From positions 396 to 56,976 of the forward strand of contig JEMX01000109.1 of assembly GCA_000585055.1 (NCBI GenBank): DNA of 56,581 bases. Direction: 5' to 3'. How positions within the stretch are numbered: position 1 is the first letter of the stretch; every line of letters starts with the position of its first letter. This DNA is from Candidatus Accumulibacter appositus. Lineage in GTDB: Bacteria; Pseudomonadota; Gammaproteobacteria; Burkholderiales; Rhodocyclaceae. Shown here one piece after another: positions 37,841 to 46,694 of this stretch. The notes under the pieces are model-generated. The model made no database searches, had not been told where the DNA came from, and worked only from the letters and a program-made list of their open reading frames with translations. Made by a program: the position numbers and the translations under genes.

Positions 37841-38407
37841 ATGAGCTTCAGGCCTATTGTATCCACGCTGACAAGCACAGACGGAGAAACCCAAGATCAG
37901 ATGAGAAAACTCCCGAGCTGCAGCACTGTGCTCTGTTTCGGCAGCCGGCAGGGGCGTCTCGTGGAGTTTCTGAGCAGGGATCTCGACCGTGAACCCGTCG
38001 TCATCGCCTTCCTCTCCTTCTGCCACAGGGCGGAGGAGAAATGCTTCGACACGTCGACGAACGATGTCAGTCTGGCCAAGGCATCCGGCGCCAGTATGGC
38101 GTCCATCGAGAATCCGGTCCGCCTAGGCTTTGCCAACGGCCTCTTGGTCGCCCCGCTGGTGCGTCGTCGAATGGGTCATCAGCACGCAATCGAGAACGAG
38201 AAAGCATTGCGCAAGCAGGGCCGGCGCCAGAGTTCGGCGACCGACGTAACGGGAGCGATCGCCCCGACTGGACGGCGCTGGTATTCCGCGACCCCTCCAA
38301 GGCGGACCGCCAAGTTCTGCGGTGTTTCCAGCGCTGTTTTTATAGACCGGCGTCACAGGCGTTCTTCGAGGCCCCGCTCAGGCCATTGTTGGTGGCCATA
38401 CCTATGA
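37841..38407 (+). pseudogene. Unrecognised, probably decayed reading frame
   Basis: The frame is open for 188 codons from an ATG just after the previous gene, but its second half is Arg/Ser-rich and does not look like a protein. From ~38230 another frame reads DWTALVFRDPSKADRQVLRC, which looks more like coding sequence and runs to a stop at 38455-38457. This suggests a frameshifted remnant. I do not recognise the family. The remaining bases up to 38460 hold GGAG 6 nt before the TTG start of the next gene. Confidence 0.3.
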
Positions 38408-38460
38408 AGCAAGCGGACACCGTTGCTCCTGCTCTTCTCGTAAATAGCTGGGAGTAGGCA

Positions 38461-39468
38461 TTGGAAAATGAGATCAGCAACAGGATTTGGGTAACGCGCT
38501 ATCTCATGGTGATTGGCATCGTGGTATTGCACCTGCCTCCATATCAACCATTAAGTGAGGTCGGCGGCTCGCTATTTAGCTATGTCAAGGCGTTCTTTTC
38601 ATATGGTGTATTTCGGGCGACAGTGCCTGTGTTAACTGTAATGTCAGGATATCTCATTTTCAAAGCAGGCCTTCAGTATGATACGAGAAAGTTGCTCTTA
38701 ACAAAAATCAGGTCTATTTTGGTTCCATTGGTGCTGTGGAATATCCCCCCTGCAGCTGCTGTATACCTGATACAGAAATACGGGCTCCTCTCGCACTCCT
38801 TCTCTGCCGAACTGTATCCAGTGACTCTGATGGGCTGGGTCAATGCGCTGACAGGATTGAGCGCAGCCCCGATCAATTACCCTCTGAATTTCCTACGAGA
38901 CCTCTTCGTAATTTCCGCGCTTACCCCGGTAGTGTGGTTGATCCTAAAAAAGATTCCCTACATTGGCTTGGCAGTGATTGCTATTGTCTATTATTTTAAC
39001 CTCGATGGGCAGTTGGTTCTGAGAAATTCAATGTTGGTTAGTTTCTATATTGGCGCATTGGCAGCGCACAAAAATTGGAATGTTCTCGCTCTTGATAAAT
39101 ATGCCATTCCCTTGTTGTGCGTTTTCATACTGTTTAGCGCTTTTCTAATCTTCTTTAAAGTAGAAAACAGGGAGCTTTTCCGATTTGCAGCACCGTTCCT
39201 GGTGTGGCCAGCGATGAGTTTGGTGACCAATCTAAAATTTGCTACTGTCTTGCTGCGACACGCCAAGAGCAGCTTCTTTACCTTTCTTGCCCATGGTCCA
39301 ATAATTCTAGTGCTGTGGTTGTTGTTTAGTAGCCTTCCCATGAATATCCCGTATTATGTATATTGGCTTGTCGCGCCGATCTTGACTGTCGTTTTCTTGG
39401 CTTGGCTTTGTCGTGTCTTTAAGCAAAGAATGCCCCGGTTGGCGTCGGTCATGCTTGGAAATAGATGA
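38461..39468 (+). CDS. Membrane acyltransferase (acyltransferase-3 family)
   Basis: An integral-membrane O-acyltransferase of 335 residues that would decorate sugars with acetyl or similar groups. TTG 38461 is the start, with GGAG 6 nt upstream; the product starts MENEISNRIWVTRYLMVIGI. It has about ten hydrophobic helices. VVLHLPPYQPL contains the conserved early His, and FRATVPVLTVMSGYLIF the family Phe-Arg/Ser-Gly-Tyr motif. It is strikingly AT-rich compared with most of the window, with codons such as TTA, ATA and AAA, which suggests horizontal origin. Confidence 0.88.
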   Translation: MENEISNRIWVTRYLMVIGIVVLHLPPYQPLSEVGGSLFSYVKAFFSYGVFRATVPVLTVMSGYLIFKAGLQYDTRKLLLTKIRSILVPLVLWNIPPAAAVYLIQKYGLLSHSFSAELYPVTLMGWVNALTGLSAAPINYPLNFLRDLFVISALTPVVWLILKKIPYIGLAVIAIVYYFNLDGQLVLRNSMLVSFYIGALAAHKNWNVLALDKYAIPLLCVFILFSAFLIFFKVENRELFRFAAPFLVWPAMSLVTNLKFATVLLRHAKSSFFTFLAHGPIILVLWLLFSSLPMNIPYYVYWLVAPILTVVFLAWLCRVFKQRMPRLASVMLGNR

Positions 39469-40060
39469 TGCTAGCAGCCCATCGAACTCAGCCGGGATAT
39501 AGGTGGCGTTTTTCACGATTTGGCAAGAATGGCCAGGCTTGTTGTTGTTTCTTGTTTTCCGAAGGTTCGTCCAGTATGGGCCAGATGATTGCGGGGCCTC
39601 CGCATTCGAAGATATATCCAAGAAATGAACCCAGCCGTATGAGTTTCAGGAACTATCTGGAATCGTCGCGCGCTCCTGTGTGGCCCGTCACTTCCCAGGC
39701 AACGGCGAGGATTATGGCGACCGCGTGGTGTCGGGCCGGGTGCGCCATGAATTACATGAAATATCAAGGTAAACGCCTTGTTGGTGTATGCATTGCGATT
39801 GCCGGGCGTCGTGCTACTGACACCGGCTACAAACGGTACGCTTGCCGCGTCTATGCTAGCGTACGGATAAATCTCTCGTCACTATCGGGATCGCGTCAGG
39901 AGAGCCGGGGGGCAGGGGTCACGAAAATGTCGTTCGGAATGGGCGCTGACAGCCTTCTATCGCGCACCGGCGCCGCACGCCAAGAGCGAAAGAAAATTGG
40001 CGTCGCGAGAGGACACGAATCCGGGGGATCATTGACCAACAACAAAAGGGGAAGCAAGAT
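39469..40060. other. Long gap upstream of the TPR gene
   Basis: 592 nt between the acyltransferase and the TPR protein. It is open in one frame (39465-40076), but the translation is low-quality and unlike a protein overall. It contains one arm of the dispersed inverted repeat (about 39684-39797) with the micro-ORF starting at 39747. GGGGAAG at its right end is the ribosome-binding site of the next gene. No RNA gene recognised. Confidence 0.4.
39684..39797 (+). repeat. Dispersed repeat, copy 1 (with MKYQ micro-ORF)
   Basis: A ~115-bp segment resembling the inverted copy at 44008-44122. Both share CACTTC near the left end, then GG(A/T)TTATGGC-GACCG, and then an ATG (39747 here) opening M-N-Y-MKYQ-G-K-R-L-VGVCI. 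Differences inside the micro-ORF often fall on third codon positions (AAA/AAG, CAA/CAG, GGT/GGC), which hints at selection for the peptide. The alignment was made by eye. Confidence 0.55.
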
Positions 40061-40693
40061 ATGTTCAGGGACATGATAGCAACAAGCCGCGTGTTCTTCG
40101 TCATCCTAAAACGTCTGGTGCTAGCATCAGCGCTGAGCGGAATAACAAACACGGCTTCAGCGTTCGATGTTACCTCGGTCACCGAGGCAGAGTTGGCGCT
40201 TAGTCCGAGCTATTGCGCTTATGCGCAGCTCTTTCCAAGGCACAATACCCCGGCAGCAAAACGGTGGGCAGCACGTATGGGTGAGGAGTCTTTCAGGCAT
40301 ATTCATCATTATTGTTGGGGGCTGATCAATCTTCAGCGTGCCAGGAGAAACACAGTATCACAACAAGAAAAACTGCAGTTGTTGGCAGCTAGCAACGCCG
40401 ACTTCAACTACGTCATTAAACGCGCGCCAAAGGGTTTTGTTTTGCTTCCTGAAATTCTTACTCGAGACGGAGAGGTGTTCCTGCTGCGCTCGCTGCCAAA
40501 CGAAGCCAATAAATCGTTCGCTCAAGCCAGGGCATTGAAACCTGATTACTGGCCGGCGTATAGCGTCTGGGTCGAGTTTCTGATATACAGTGGGAATAAA
40601 GTCGAAGCGAAGCGTTTGGTCGAAACCGGCCTTAAATATAGTCCTCGTTCCAAAGTTCTGCGCGAGCAATATCGCTTGCTTGGTGGCAACTGA
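40061..40693 (+). CDS. Secreted TPR-like protein of polysaccharide locus
   Basis: A protein of 210 residues. GGGGAAG precedes ATG 40061, and an N-terminal signal segment ends near TNTASAF (residues ~15-36). The mature part is helical: YCAYAQLFPRHNTPAAKRWA, HIHHYCWGLINLQRARRN, NADFNYVIKRAPKGFVLLPE, and paired helices NEANKSFAQARALKPDYWPA and EAKRLVETGLKYSPRSKVLR that look like tetratricopeptide repeats. Similar short TPR proteins occur in polysaccharide clusters of related bacteria, where a periplasmic assembly role is assumed. The function here is inference. It is AT-rich relative to the window. Confidence 0.75.
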   Translation: MFRDMIATSRVFFVILKRLVLASALSGITNTASAFDVTSVTEAELALSPSYCAYAQLFPRHNTPAAKRWAARMGEESFRHIHHYCWGLINLQRARRNTVSQQEKLQLLAASNADFNYVIKRAPKGFVLLPEILTRDGEVFLLRSLPNEANKSFAQARALKPDYWPAYSVWVEFLIYSGNKVEAKRLVETGLKYSPRSKVLREQYRLLGGN

Positions 40694-41032
40694 GCCGTGG
40701 CAGCAAGGCCGGTCGACAGGCGTCCGCTGACGAGCGCCGCTGGCACAACCACCACTTTTCAGTCGGCAAAAATGCGCTTTCTCTGCGCAAGCGGTGCCCG
40801 CTGCTTCAACAGGAAACACGGTGAAGTGACAACTAGTGGCGAACGCTTCTCCAGTACGCGCCAGAAGGGCTCCGTCCATGAGGCGGTGGGTGCTTTTCTG
40901 CGGCAGGGCGGCCGGTCTGTAGCTGGCCAACGCCCGGACTGCCGGGTGCATTTTCCTCTTTCCGGCACTTGGGCATACTCCCTCGGTGCGCTTTTCCCGT
41001 TCGAGTACACTGTTGCCCCGAGGTAATCGTAG
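40694..41032. other. Gap before the flippase gene
   Basis: 339 nt. An open frame (40697-41026) is present but its translation is not protein-like. GAGG at 41020-41023 is the ribosome-binding site of the flippase. A TACACT at 41006-41011 could be a -10 box, but I see no matching -35. Nothing else recognised. Confidence 0.3.
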
Positions 41033-42484
41033 ATGAGCATTCAGGCTAGGTTCGCCAGGGGTATCCGCTGGTTGGGCGCAGCTCGCCTCATTGGCCAGAT
41101 TGTGTCATGGGTTGGCACAATCTACGTGATGCGCCTGTTGGCGCCAACTGACTATGGTCTGGCGGCCATTTGTTCCGCCGTGCTGATGCTGGCCTCGCTG
41201 ATCGCCGAGTTCGGGTTCGGTGCGGCTATTGTTCAGGCGGCCACCTTGAGTCGCGACCAGGTACGCAGTGTTTTCGGGGCGTCGCTGCTGTTTTCGGCGC
41301 TGTGCGCAGGTTTCGTCGCTCTGGTCGCGCCGCTTTTGGGCGATTTCTACCGGGCGCCTGAAGCTGTCCCAATGATCCAGGTCGCCATGTTGACCCTCGT
41401 CCTGAGTTCGCTGGCGACGCTGCCAGATGCCTATCTGCGGCGTGATATGGCATTTGCACGCATTTCCATCGTGGAGTTCTGCACAGGTGTCGTGGCCACC
41501 CTGGTCACCGTCGCGCTGGCGACGGGTGGCGCCGGCGTTTGGTCACTGATCTTCGGCCCAGTTGCGGGCGCTGTCATGCGCACCGTGATGGCGTTCGCGA
41601 TGGCCAGGATATGGATCGCGCCGAGCCTGCACATCGGCGCCGCCAGACCGCTACTGAGTTATGGACTCAAGATAACGGTTTCGCGCATGGCTAGCTACGT
41701 CTTGGGGCAATCGGATGTGCTTATCGCCGGGCGCGTGCTGGCTAAATCGGAGCTCGGCGTGTACTCCATCGCCATGCATCTGGCAATGATGCCAATGGCC
41801 AAGTTCATGGGGGTTCTGAATAGCGTTGCCTTTCCCGCTATCGCGGACCTTAACCGGAACGAGGGCGACGTACTGTCGAACCTGCTCGGGCCCTTGCGCC
41901 TGATCGCCCACGTCGTGGTGCCACTGCTGTGGGGGCTGGCGGCCGTGGCGCCCTGGCTGGTCCCGGTACTCATCGGCCCCGCCTGGAGCGGCGCGGTGCT
42001 ACCTCTGCAGATTGTCTGCGTGGCCTTGCCCGTACGTCTGGTGGGTACCTTGCTGGCTACCACCCTGCAGGGGCTGGGACATGCCGGACTAGATTTGCGA
42101 AACACGCTCACCGGCGCCGTCCTACTACCTATCTGTTTCGCGATTGGCTCCCTGCAGGGGGCGGAGGGCCTGGCCGCGGCTTGGCTGGTCGGCCTGCCGC
42201 TGCTGCTGACGGTGAACCTGCGCCGCTCACGGGAGATACTGGGTTTCGGAATGCAAGCCGTAGCCAAGGCCCTCCTACCGTCACTCTTGTGTAGTGCTAC
42301 GATGGGCGCCGTCGTGATGCTGACGGGATACGCTCTCGGGGCGTCGGCGGTGACGGTACCTGGGCTGATCGCTGTCTGCGTGGTTGGTGCCCTTTGCCAG
42401 ATGCTTCTGCTGTGGCTCTGCGATCGTCGCAGTGCGAACGCCCTGCTGGAGATGCTGCGGCACCAAAGCCCCCAAGGAGCGTGA
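41033..42484 (+). CDS. Polysaccharide flippase (MOP superfamily, Wzx-like)
   Basis: An inner-membrane transporter of 483 residues that flips lipid-linked oligosaccharides to the periplasm. It begins MSIQARFARGIRWLGAARLI, a typical start of the polysaccharide-synthase (RfbX/WzxC-like) group. MRLLAPTDYGLAAICSAVLM and LIAEFGFGAAIVQA are family hallmarks. About twelve to fourteen hydrophobic helices follow. It returns to the GC-rich codon style of the window. It converges with the minus-strand glycosyltransferase; the 280-nt gap between them (42485-42764) shows no convincing gene or terminator. Confidence 0.9.
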   Translation: MSIQARFARGIRWLGAARLIGQIVSWVGTIYVMRLLAPTDYGLAAICSAVLMLASLIAEFGFGAAIVQAATLSRDQVRSVFGASLLFSALCAGFVALVAPLLGDFYRAPEAVPMIQVAMLTLVLSSLATLPDAYLRRDMAFARISIVEFCTGVVATLVTVALATGGAGVWSLIFGPVAGAVMRTVMAFAMARIWIAPSLHIGAARPLLSYGLKITVSRMASYVLGQSDVLIAGRVLAKSELGVYSIAMHLAMMPMAKFMGVLNSVAFPAIADLNRNEGDVLSNLLGPLRLIAHVVVPLLWGLAAVAPWLVPVLIGPAWSGAVLPLQIVCVALPVRLVGTLLATTLQGLGHAGLDLRNTLTGAVLLPICFAIGSLQGAEGLAAAWLVGLPLLLTVNLRRSREILGFGMQAVAKALLPSLLCSATMGAVVMLTGYALGASAVTVPGLIAVCVVGALCQMLLLWLCDRRSANALLEMLRHQSPQGA

Positions 42485-42764
42485 AGAGGGGGCATTTCTT
42501 CCCGCCTGCAGTGCGGCCCCTGGGTGTTGCTGGTTGACGCCTATCGGCTGGACGCCATGGGTCAGCTGTATACTTGCCGCCGGCGTCCCTGGGCTATGGA
42601 CGCGGCCAAGTACCCTGTGGTGCCTGGTCACGACCAACGCCCGCGACCACCAGCCCGAAATCGTTCCCGTCAAGTGGCCATTCATCGCACAAGACGCACG
42701 CCGCAAGCTTGCGTGTCTCTAGACAGGTTTCAGCTTGACTGGCTACCAACTATTGGCTGGGGGG

Positions 42765-43973
42765 TCACGGATGAAGTACGCCGGGAGCTTGACTGACCTC
42801 CCGGAACAGTGCCAGCTGACCAGCCGTAGTGTCGTCCCAAGAGAACTTTTCCGCGTATTTCCGAACGGCCTCACGGGACGGCAAGCTCGCAAACAGGAGC
42901 TGCACGCTTTCGGCGATGCTCTCGGGAGATCTTTCCGCCGCCAGCAGCCCCGCTTCCGGCGATGTCACTACCTCACTAGTCCCCGGCAGTTTGGTCGCGA
43001 CCACTGGGGTGCCGCAGGCCATGGCTTCAAGGAGCACATTGGCCCAGCCCTCGCGGCTGGAGCAAAGCACGAGCATATCGGCAGCACTGTAATAGCGGTA
43101 AAGATCCGCCTGCGGCACTGCACCGGAAAAAGTAACCCGCTCACCGACCCCAAGCTCTTGCGCCAATCGTGTCAATGACTGGCGCGCTTCCCCAGTGCCC
43201 ACGATGACCAATCGGCAAGCTGGCAATCTGGTGAGTGCCTCAATGGCGACGTGATGCCCCTTTAGTTCGACCAGATTGCCAACCGAGAGCAGTGTCTGGC
43301 CGCTTGGCCAGTCCAGACTTGCCCGCGCCTCGACCTGCGGCATCGGCCAGAAACGCTGTAGGTCTACTCCGTTGCGCAGCACAAGCAACTTCGCGCTATC
43401 AACGCCGATCGCGCTCAGTTGTTCGCTGAGCGCCGAGCAAACTGCGATGGAGCTGTGCGCCCGACTGGCCGCCCACTCGATCAACTTGCGTGGGATACGA
43501 TATTTCGCAATCAGGTTGATGTCGGTACCACGCGCCGTGACCACGAAAGGCTTTCGAAAATGCCGGGCAATGAGCGCAGCCGCAACGCCATCCGGGTAGT
43601 AGTAATGCGCATCAATCAAGTCGAAATCGTAACCGCTCTCGAACAGCTGCCGAATCGTCGGGATGGTGCTCAGTGCCAGGGCGAACGGCGCGATATTCAT
43701 GCCAACTTTGGGCGGCAGGAGGTAGCGAGGGTGTAGCACGTCGATGCCGTTGTGCACCTCACGCTTGGGGGTTGTGGCCATCATGGCGTAATTCCCGAAG
43801 CGCCGGTGCGTCGAGAAGAACCAAGGCACCGGCGCAACGACCTTCGCTTCGATTTCACCACTGCCGAGTACTTGGCGCAATCGATTCTCAACAAAAATGC
43901 CATGCGTGGGGCGAACGCTGCTTGGATAGAGCGTGGAAAAGAGTAAGGTCCGGATCTTCCGGCGCCGGGGCAT
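42765..43973 (-). CDS. Glycosyltransferase (GT4 family)
   Basis: A GT-B sugar transferase of 402 residues. ATG 43973 (MPRRRKIRTLLFSTLYP) is chosen because GGAG lies 8 nt upstream. An ATG at 43979 is also in frame but only 2 nt from that site. Motifs are PTHGIFVENRLRQV, YPDGVAAALIARHFRKPFVV, VTARGTDINLIAKY, VLRNGVDLQRFWP, LLSVGNLVELKGHHVAIEAL and SSREGWANVLLEAMACGTPV, the GT4 donor motif. The start overlaps a 26-codon micro-ORF in the upstream repeat. The donor sugar is unknown. Confidence 0.91.
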   Translation of the reverse strand: MPRRRKIRTLLFSTLYPSSVRPTHGIFVENRLRQVLGSGEIEAKVVAPVPWFFSTHRRFGNYAMMATTPKREVHNGIDVLHPRYLLPPKVGMNIAPFALALSTIPTIRQLFESGYDFDLIDAHYYYPDGVAAALIARHFRKPFVVTARGTDINLIAKYRIPRKLIEWAASRAHSSIAVCSALSEQLSAIGVDSAKLLVLRNGVDLQRFWPMPQVEARASLDWPSGQTLLSVGNLVELKGHHVAIEALTRLPACRLVIVGTGEARQSLTRLAQELGVGERVTFSGAVPQADLYRYYSAADMLVLCSSREGWANVLLEAMACGTPVVATKLPGTSEVVTSPEAGLLAAERSPESIAESVQLLFASLPSREAVRKYAEKFSWDDTTAGQLALFREVSQAPGVLHP

Positions 43974-43978
43974 CGTCA

Positions 43979-44059
43979 TCACTCCTTGCAAGCCCGCGCG
44001 AGGCTTCTGGAAATGCATACGCCAACGCCGTGCTTACGCTGATACTTCATGTTATCCAT
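43979..44059 (-). CDS. Possible 26-residue micro-ORF coupled to the glycosyltransferase
   Basis: Starting at ATG 44059 it reads MDNMKYQRKHGVGVCI and ends ACKE. Its TGA overlaps the ATG at 43979 (TGATG), so translation could couple to the glycosyltransferase. A related micro-ORF lies in copy 1 at 39747. The frame is also open upstream to 44233. I recognise no family. It may be a leader peptide or a leftover gene start. Confidence 0.3.
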   Translation of the reverse strand: MDNMKYQRKHGVGVCISRSLARACKE

Positions 44060-44122
44060 GGATCTACCGATCTTCCGCAACTCGGTCGGCCATAAACCTT
44101 GCAACCGCTCCGCGAAGTGAGC
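44008..44122 (-). repeat. Dispersed repeat, copy 2 (inverted)
   Basis: Minus-strand relative of the segment at 39684-39797: the same order of CACTTC, GGTTTATGGCCGACCG, then ATG 44059 and the MKYQ micro-ORF. The distance from the TTATGG block to the ATG is nearly equal in both copies. The two copies are inverted relative to each other and enclose the TPR, flippase and glycosyltransferase genes. Confidence 0.55.
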
Positions 44123-44474
44123 GGCTGGGTGAGAGGGGGTGAGCATCTGACATTGCGCATAACGATCATCTGGTTGGGGTGACGTATTCAATATGCTATC
44201 CGAGTGATGTGGCCCAGCGTCGGAGGCCAGCACCAGACTAGCTTGGGCCGGCGCCGAGTCCTAGCCTGGCCTGGTAGCGGCTTTCTACTGCCCGTGCCCT
44301 TGTGGCCCATCGAGATGTTTTCCATACAGCGAGCACGCTGTTCGCGACGGACGTTCGAAGCCGCTCGACAAGCTTCGCATCGACGAAATCAACTAGGTGC
44401 CCGTCGTCTTTCGATGGACGGAGTTCGACATCGGAGTCGCGCACGACGGATGCGCTCTAATCGAGCGAACTTCT
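44060..44474. other. Gap between the RTX gene and the glycosyltransferase
   Basis: 415 nt downstream of the RTX stop on the minus strand. Apart from the left end of the dispersed repeat I see no gene, RNA or strong terminator. Open frames on the + strand here (44204-44482, 44397-44771) do not resemble proteins. Confidence 0.35.
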
Positions 44475-46694
44475 CTAAATAAGCCAATCTCCTGCCACCC
44501 ATCCCTCGGGCTTGTACGCCCATATGTCGCCAGTGATGTGATCGGTGACGCCGACAAACACGTCGTATGCGTCGACGTAATCCCACTTTCCAATGACTCC
44601 CGTAAATGCGGCCGGGACGGTCGGAGCGCTCAGGCTGGGCGCGGTCGCCTTAACCAAGGACCACCCGTCGACAGCTGGTTCGTCGGGAGGCCGCAGAAAC
44701 CAGATCGAACTGTCACCATTCCAGAGGACGAACTGCTCACGCACAGGGTCGTATTCCATTCCCCAGTCTGAGCTCAGCACGAACTCCCCGCTCGCATCGG
44801 TTGGGACAAAGCTCGCGTTCCGGTTGAGCGCGCCGGGGTTATCTAGATCCCAGTAGCTAAACTCGGTTCTCGACGTCCTGACGTAGATATTATGGTCCGG
44901 ATCGTAGGCGCCGGCGCCGTGACCGCTGTAGGTATCCCAGTTGTTTCCGAGCAGTTCCCAAGTATCCTGGCTTGGGTCATTGACGTCCGGGACGGTGTAT
45001 GCGTACAAGCCCTGATTGGATGGATTGACGAAGACGACATCCTGGCCGTTGATAAGAGCATAGTCTGTCGTTCCAGCGACCATCGAGCCTGGCAAAGGCG
45101 ATGCCGAGCTCCAGGTCCCGCGGTTCTCCCACATTTCGCCGCCGACGACGTCTGGAAACTGCGCCGGGTTTGCCTGCGATCCCGTGAGCCCGCCGACCTT
45201 GTTGGGATCAGCCTTTGAGGGATCCCAGAGGTAGGGGCCCGTCCTCGTCGTCCCGTCGGTCTCGACGAAACCGGCACCGGTATGCGCTGCGGCACCACCA
45301 AAGTTGATCATCCGGTCGGCGACCTGCAGAAACTCTAGGTTGTCATAAGCGTGCGCGCTGATCGGGGAGTTCAGGTATCCATCCACCGTTTCATATTGCG
45401 CTCCACTGATCTTAACGATGGCGCTGGGGAGGCTTGCGCGCTCCCACAGAAGGGTGAGCGCGCTCCAGGTATAGACCTCGTTACCGCCATAGTTCGCGTG
45501 CCCGCCACCCCATACGATGTACTCGTCGCGGTTACTGTCCCAAGTTGCCGCTCCCCATGCCAAGATGATCGAGCCTGGACTATTACCTGCGACTCCCTCG
45601 TGAGGGCGCTGCTCATCCGGCGCCCAGACCTCCTGAAACTTGTTCAGATTCAGTCTGATCCACTCGCCTTCGGGCAGATCCGCAATGATCGTCTCGAACT
45701 GAGTCATCGGTTCCTGCCCTGCCGCAGAGACGTTGATCTCCACGTTAGCTCCGGCCTGGGCGAGGCCGTCGCTTGCGGTGTAGGAAAAGCTGTCCGAGCC
45801 GCTGAAGCCGGCGCGCGGCGTGTAGGTGAAGCTGCCGTCAGGGTTCATTGCCACCAGGCCAGCGTGGGTGCTGGTGGCGTCGAATGCCACAATAGCCAAG
45901 GTGTCGCCATCCGGATCGGAGTCGTTGCTCAACACCCCAGCTGCTGCGTCCACCAGCAATGCCTGGTTCTCGGTTGCGGCATAGCGATCGGCAGTGACGA
46001 TCGGCGCGGTGTTCGTTGGCGCGCCGAATGGCGTGAAGACGCCGTTGTCGTAGGAGTAGCGGCCGTCCGCGAACTCGAGGATCTCGAAGCCGCGGAGAGT
46101 GTCGATGCCATCCGCGCCTGCGTTATCGACCACGCGCAACTGGGAGTTGGCCACTGTGGTAAGCGTATAGGCGGCGAAATTTCCGCGGTACACCGCGGTA
46201 TCGATGCCGGCTCCGCCGTCGAGCGAGTCGTTGCCCGCGCCGCCGATAATGCGGTCATTTTGCACCGAGCCGGTGATGATGTCGTCGGCGTCCGCTGCGT
46301 CGATTTCGACGATTCCGATCAACTCCGTCTGGCTGAAGTCCCAGAAGTTGCCGCCGACACCGCGCAGGATGTCGCGTCCGCCCCCGCCGTCGATGCGCTC
46401 GATCGAGACGATGCTCTTGAACAGCAATACGTCGTCGCCGGCATTGCCAAGGATCGTGTCGAATCCGTCATCGCCCTTGACGGTGTCGGCCCACAGATCA
46501 TTGCCTTCGCTCAGGAATATGTCATCACCCGCGCCGCCGAACATCTGGTCGGCACCCGGGCCGCCGACGATCAGGTCGGCAAATGCCGAGCCGAAAATGA
46601 CGTCATGGCCCGCAAGTCCGCGAATCTCATGCGCCGACAAGGCCAAGCGCGCGTCCAGGGTCTCGTGACCCGCCGTGCCGATCAAGAGAACCAT
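44475..46694 (-). CDS. RTX-repeat secreted protein with cadherin-like and beta-propeller domains
   Basis: A protein of 739 residues without a classical signal peptide. Residues ~25-115 and ~150-172 carry hemolysin-type Ca2+-binding nonapeptides (FGGAGDDIFLSEGND, IDGGGGRDILRG, IGGAGNDSLDGGAGID). Residues ~232-325 form a VCBS/cadherin-like domain (VLSNDSDPDGDTLAIVAF, GFSGSDSFSYTASDG). Residues ~330-739 look like a kelch/galactose-oxidase-type propeller (YIVWGGGHANYGGNEVYTW, MINFGGAAAHTGAG, QDVVFVNPSNQGLYAY). RTX repeats imply type I secretion, but here they are N-terminal and the C-terminus is the propeller. No type I transporter is nearby. It may be a matrix-bound enzyme or adhesin (inference). 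GGGGGGA precedes ATG 46694. Confidence 0.85.
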   Translation of the reverse strand: MVLLIGTAGHETLDARLALSAHEIRGLAGHDVIFGSAFADLIVGGPGADQMFGGAGDDIFLSEGNDLWADTVKGDDGFDTILGNAGDDVLLFKSIVSIERIDGGGGRDILRGVGGNFWDFSQTELIGIVEIDAADADDIITGSVQNDRIIGGAGNDSLDGGAGIDTAVYRGNFAAYTLTTVANSQLRVVDNAGADGIDTLRGFEILEFADGRYSYDNGVFTPFGAPTNTAPIVTADRYAATENQALLVDAAAGVLSNDSDPDGDTLAIVAFDATSTHAGLVAMNPDGSFTYTPRAGFSGSDSFSYTASDGLAQAGANVEINVSAAGQEPMTQFETIIADLPEGEWIRLNLNKFQEVWAPDEQRPHEGVAGNSPGSIILAWGAATWDSNRDEYIVWGGGHANYGGNEVYTWSALTLLWERASLPSAIVKISGAQYETVDGYLNSPISAHAYDNLEFLQVADRMINFGGAAAHTGAGFVETDGTTRTGPYLWDPSKADPNKVGGLTGSQANPAQFPDVVGGEMWENRGTWSSASPLPGSMVAGTTDYALINGQDVVFVNPSNQGLYAYTVPDVNDPSQDTWELLGNNWDTYSGHGAGAYDPDHNIYVRTSRTEFSYWDLDNPGALNRNASFVPTDASGEFVLSSDWGMEYDPVREQFVLWNGDSSIWFLRPPDEPAVDGWSLVKATAPSLSAPTVPAAFTGVIGKWDYVDAYDVFVGVTDHITGDIWAYKPEGWVAGDWLI

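Noticed and set aside
39465..40076. 203-codon open frame after the acyltransferase
   Set aside because: Low-complexity, Arg/Ser/Gly-rich translation; only the short MKYQ part shows similarity to another locus.
42384..42796. Open frames between the flippase and the convergent glycosyltransferase
   Set aside because: They overlap known genes and resemble nothing recognisable; left as gap.
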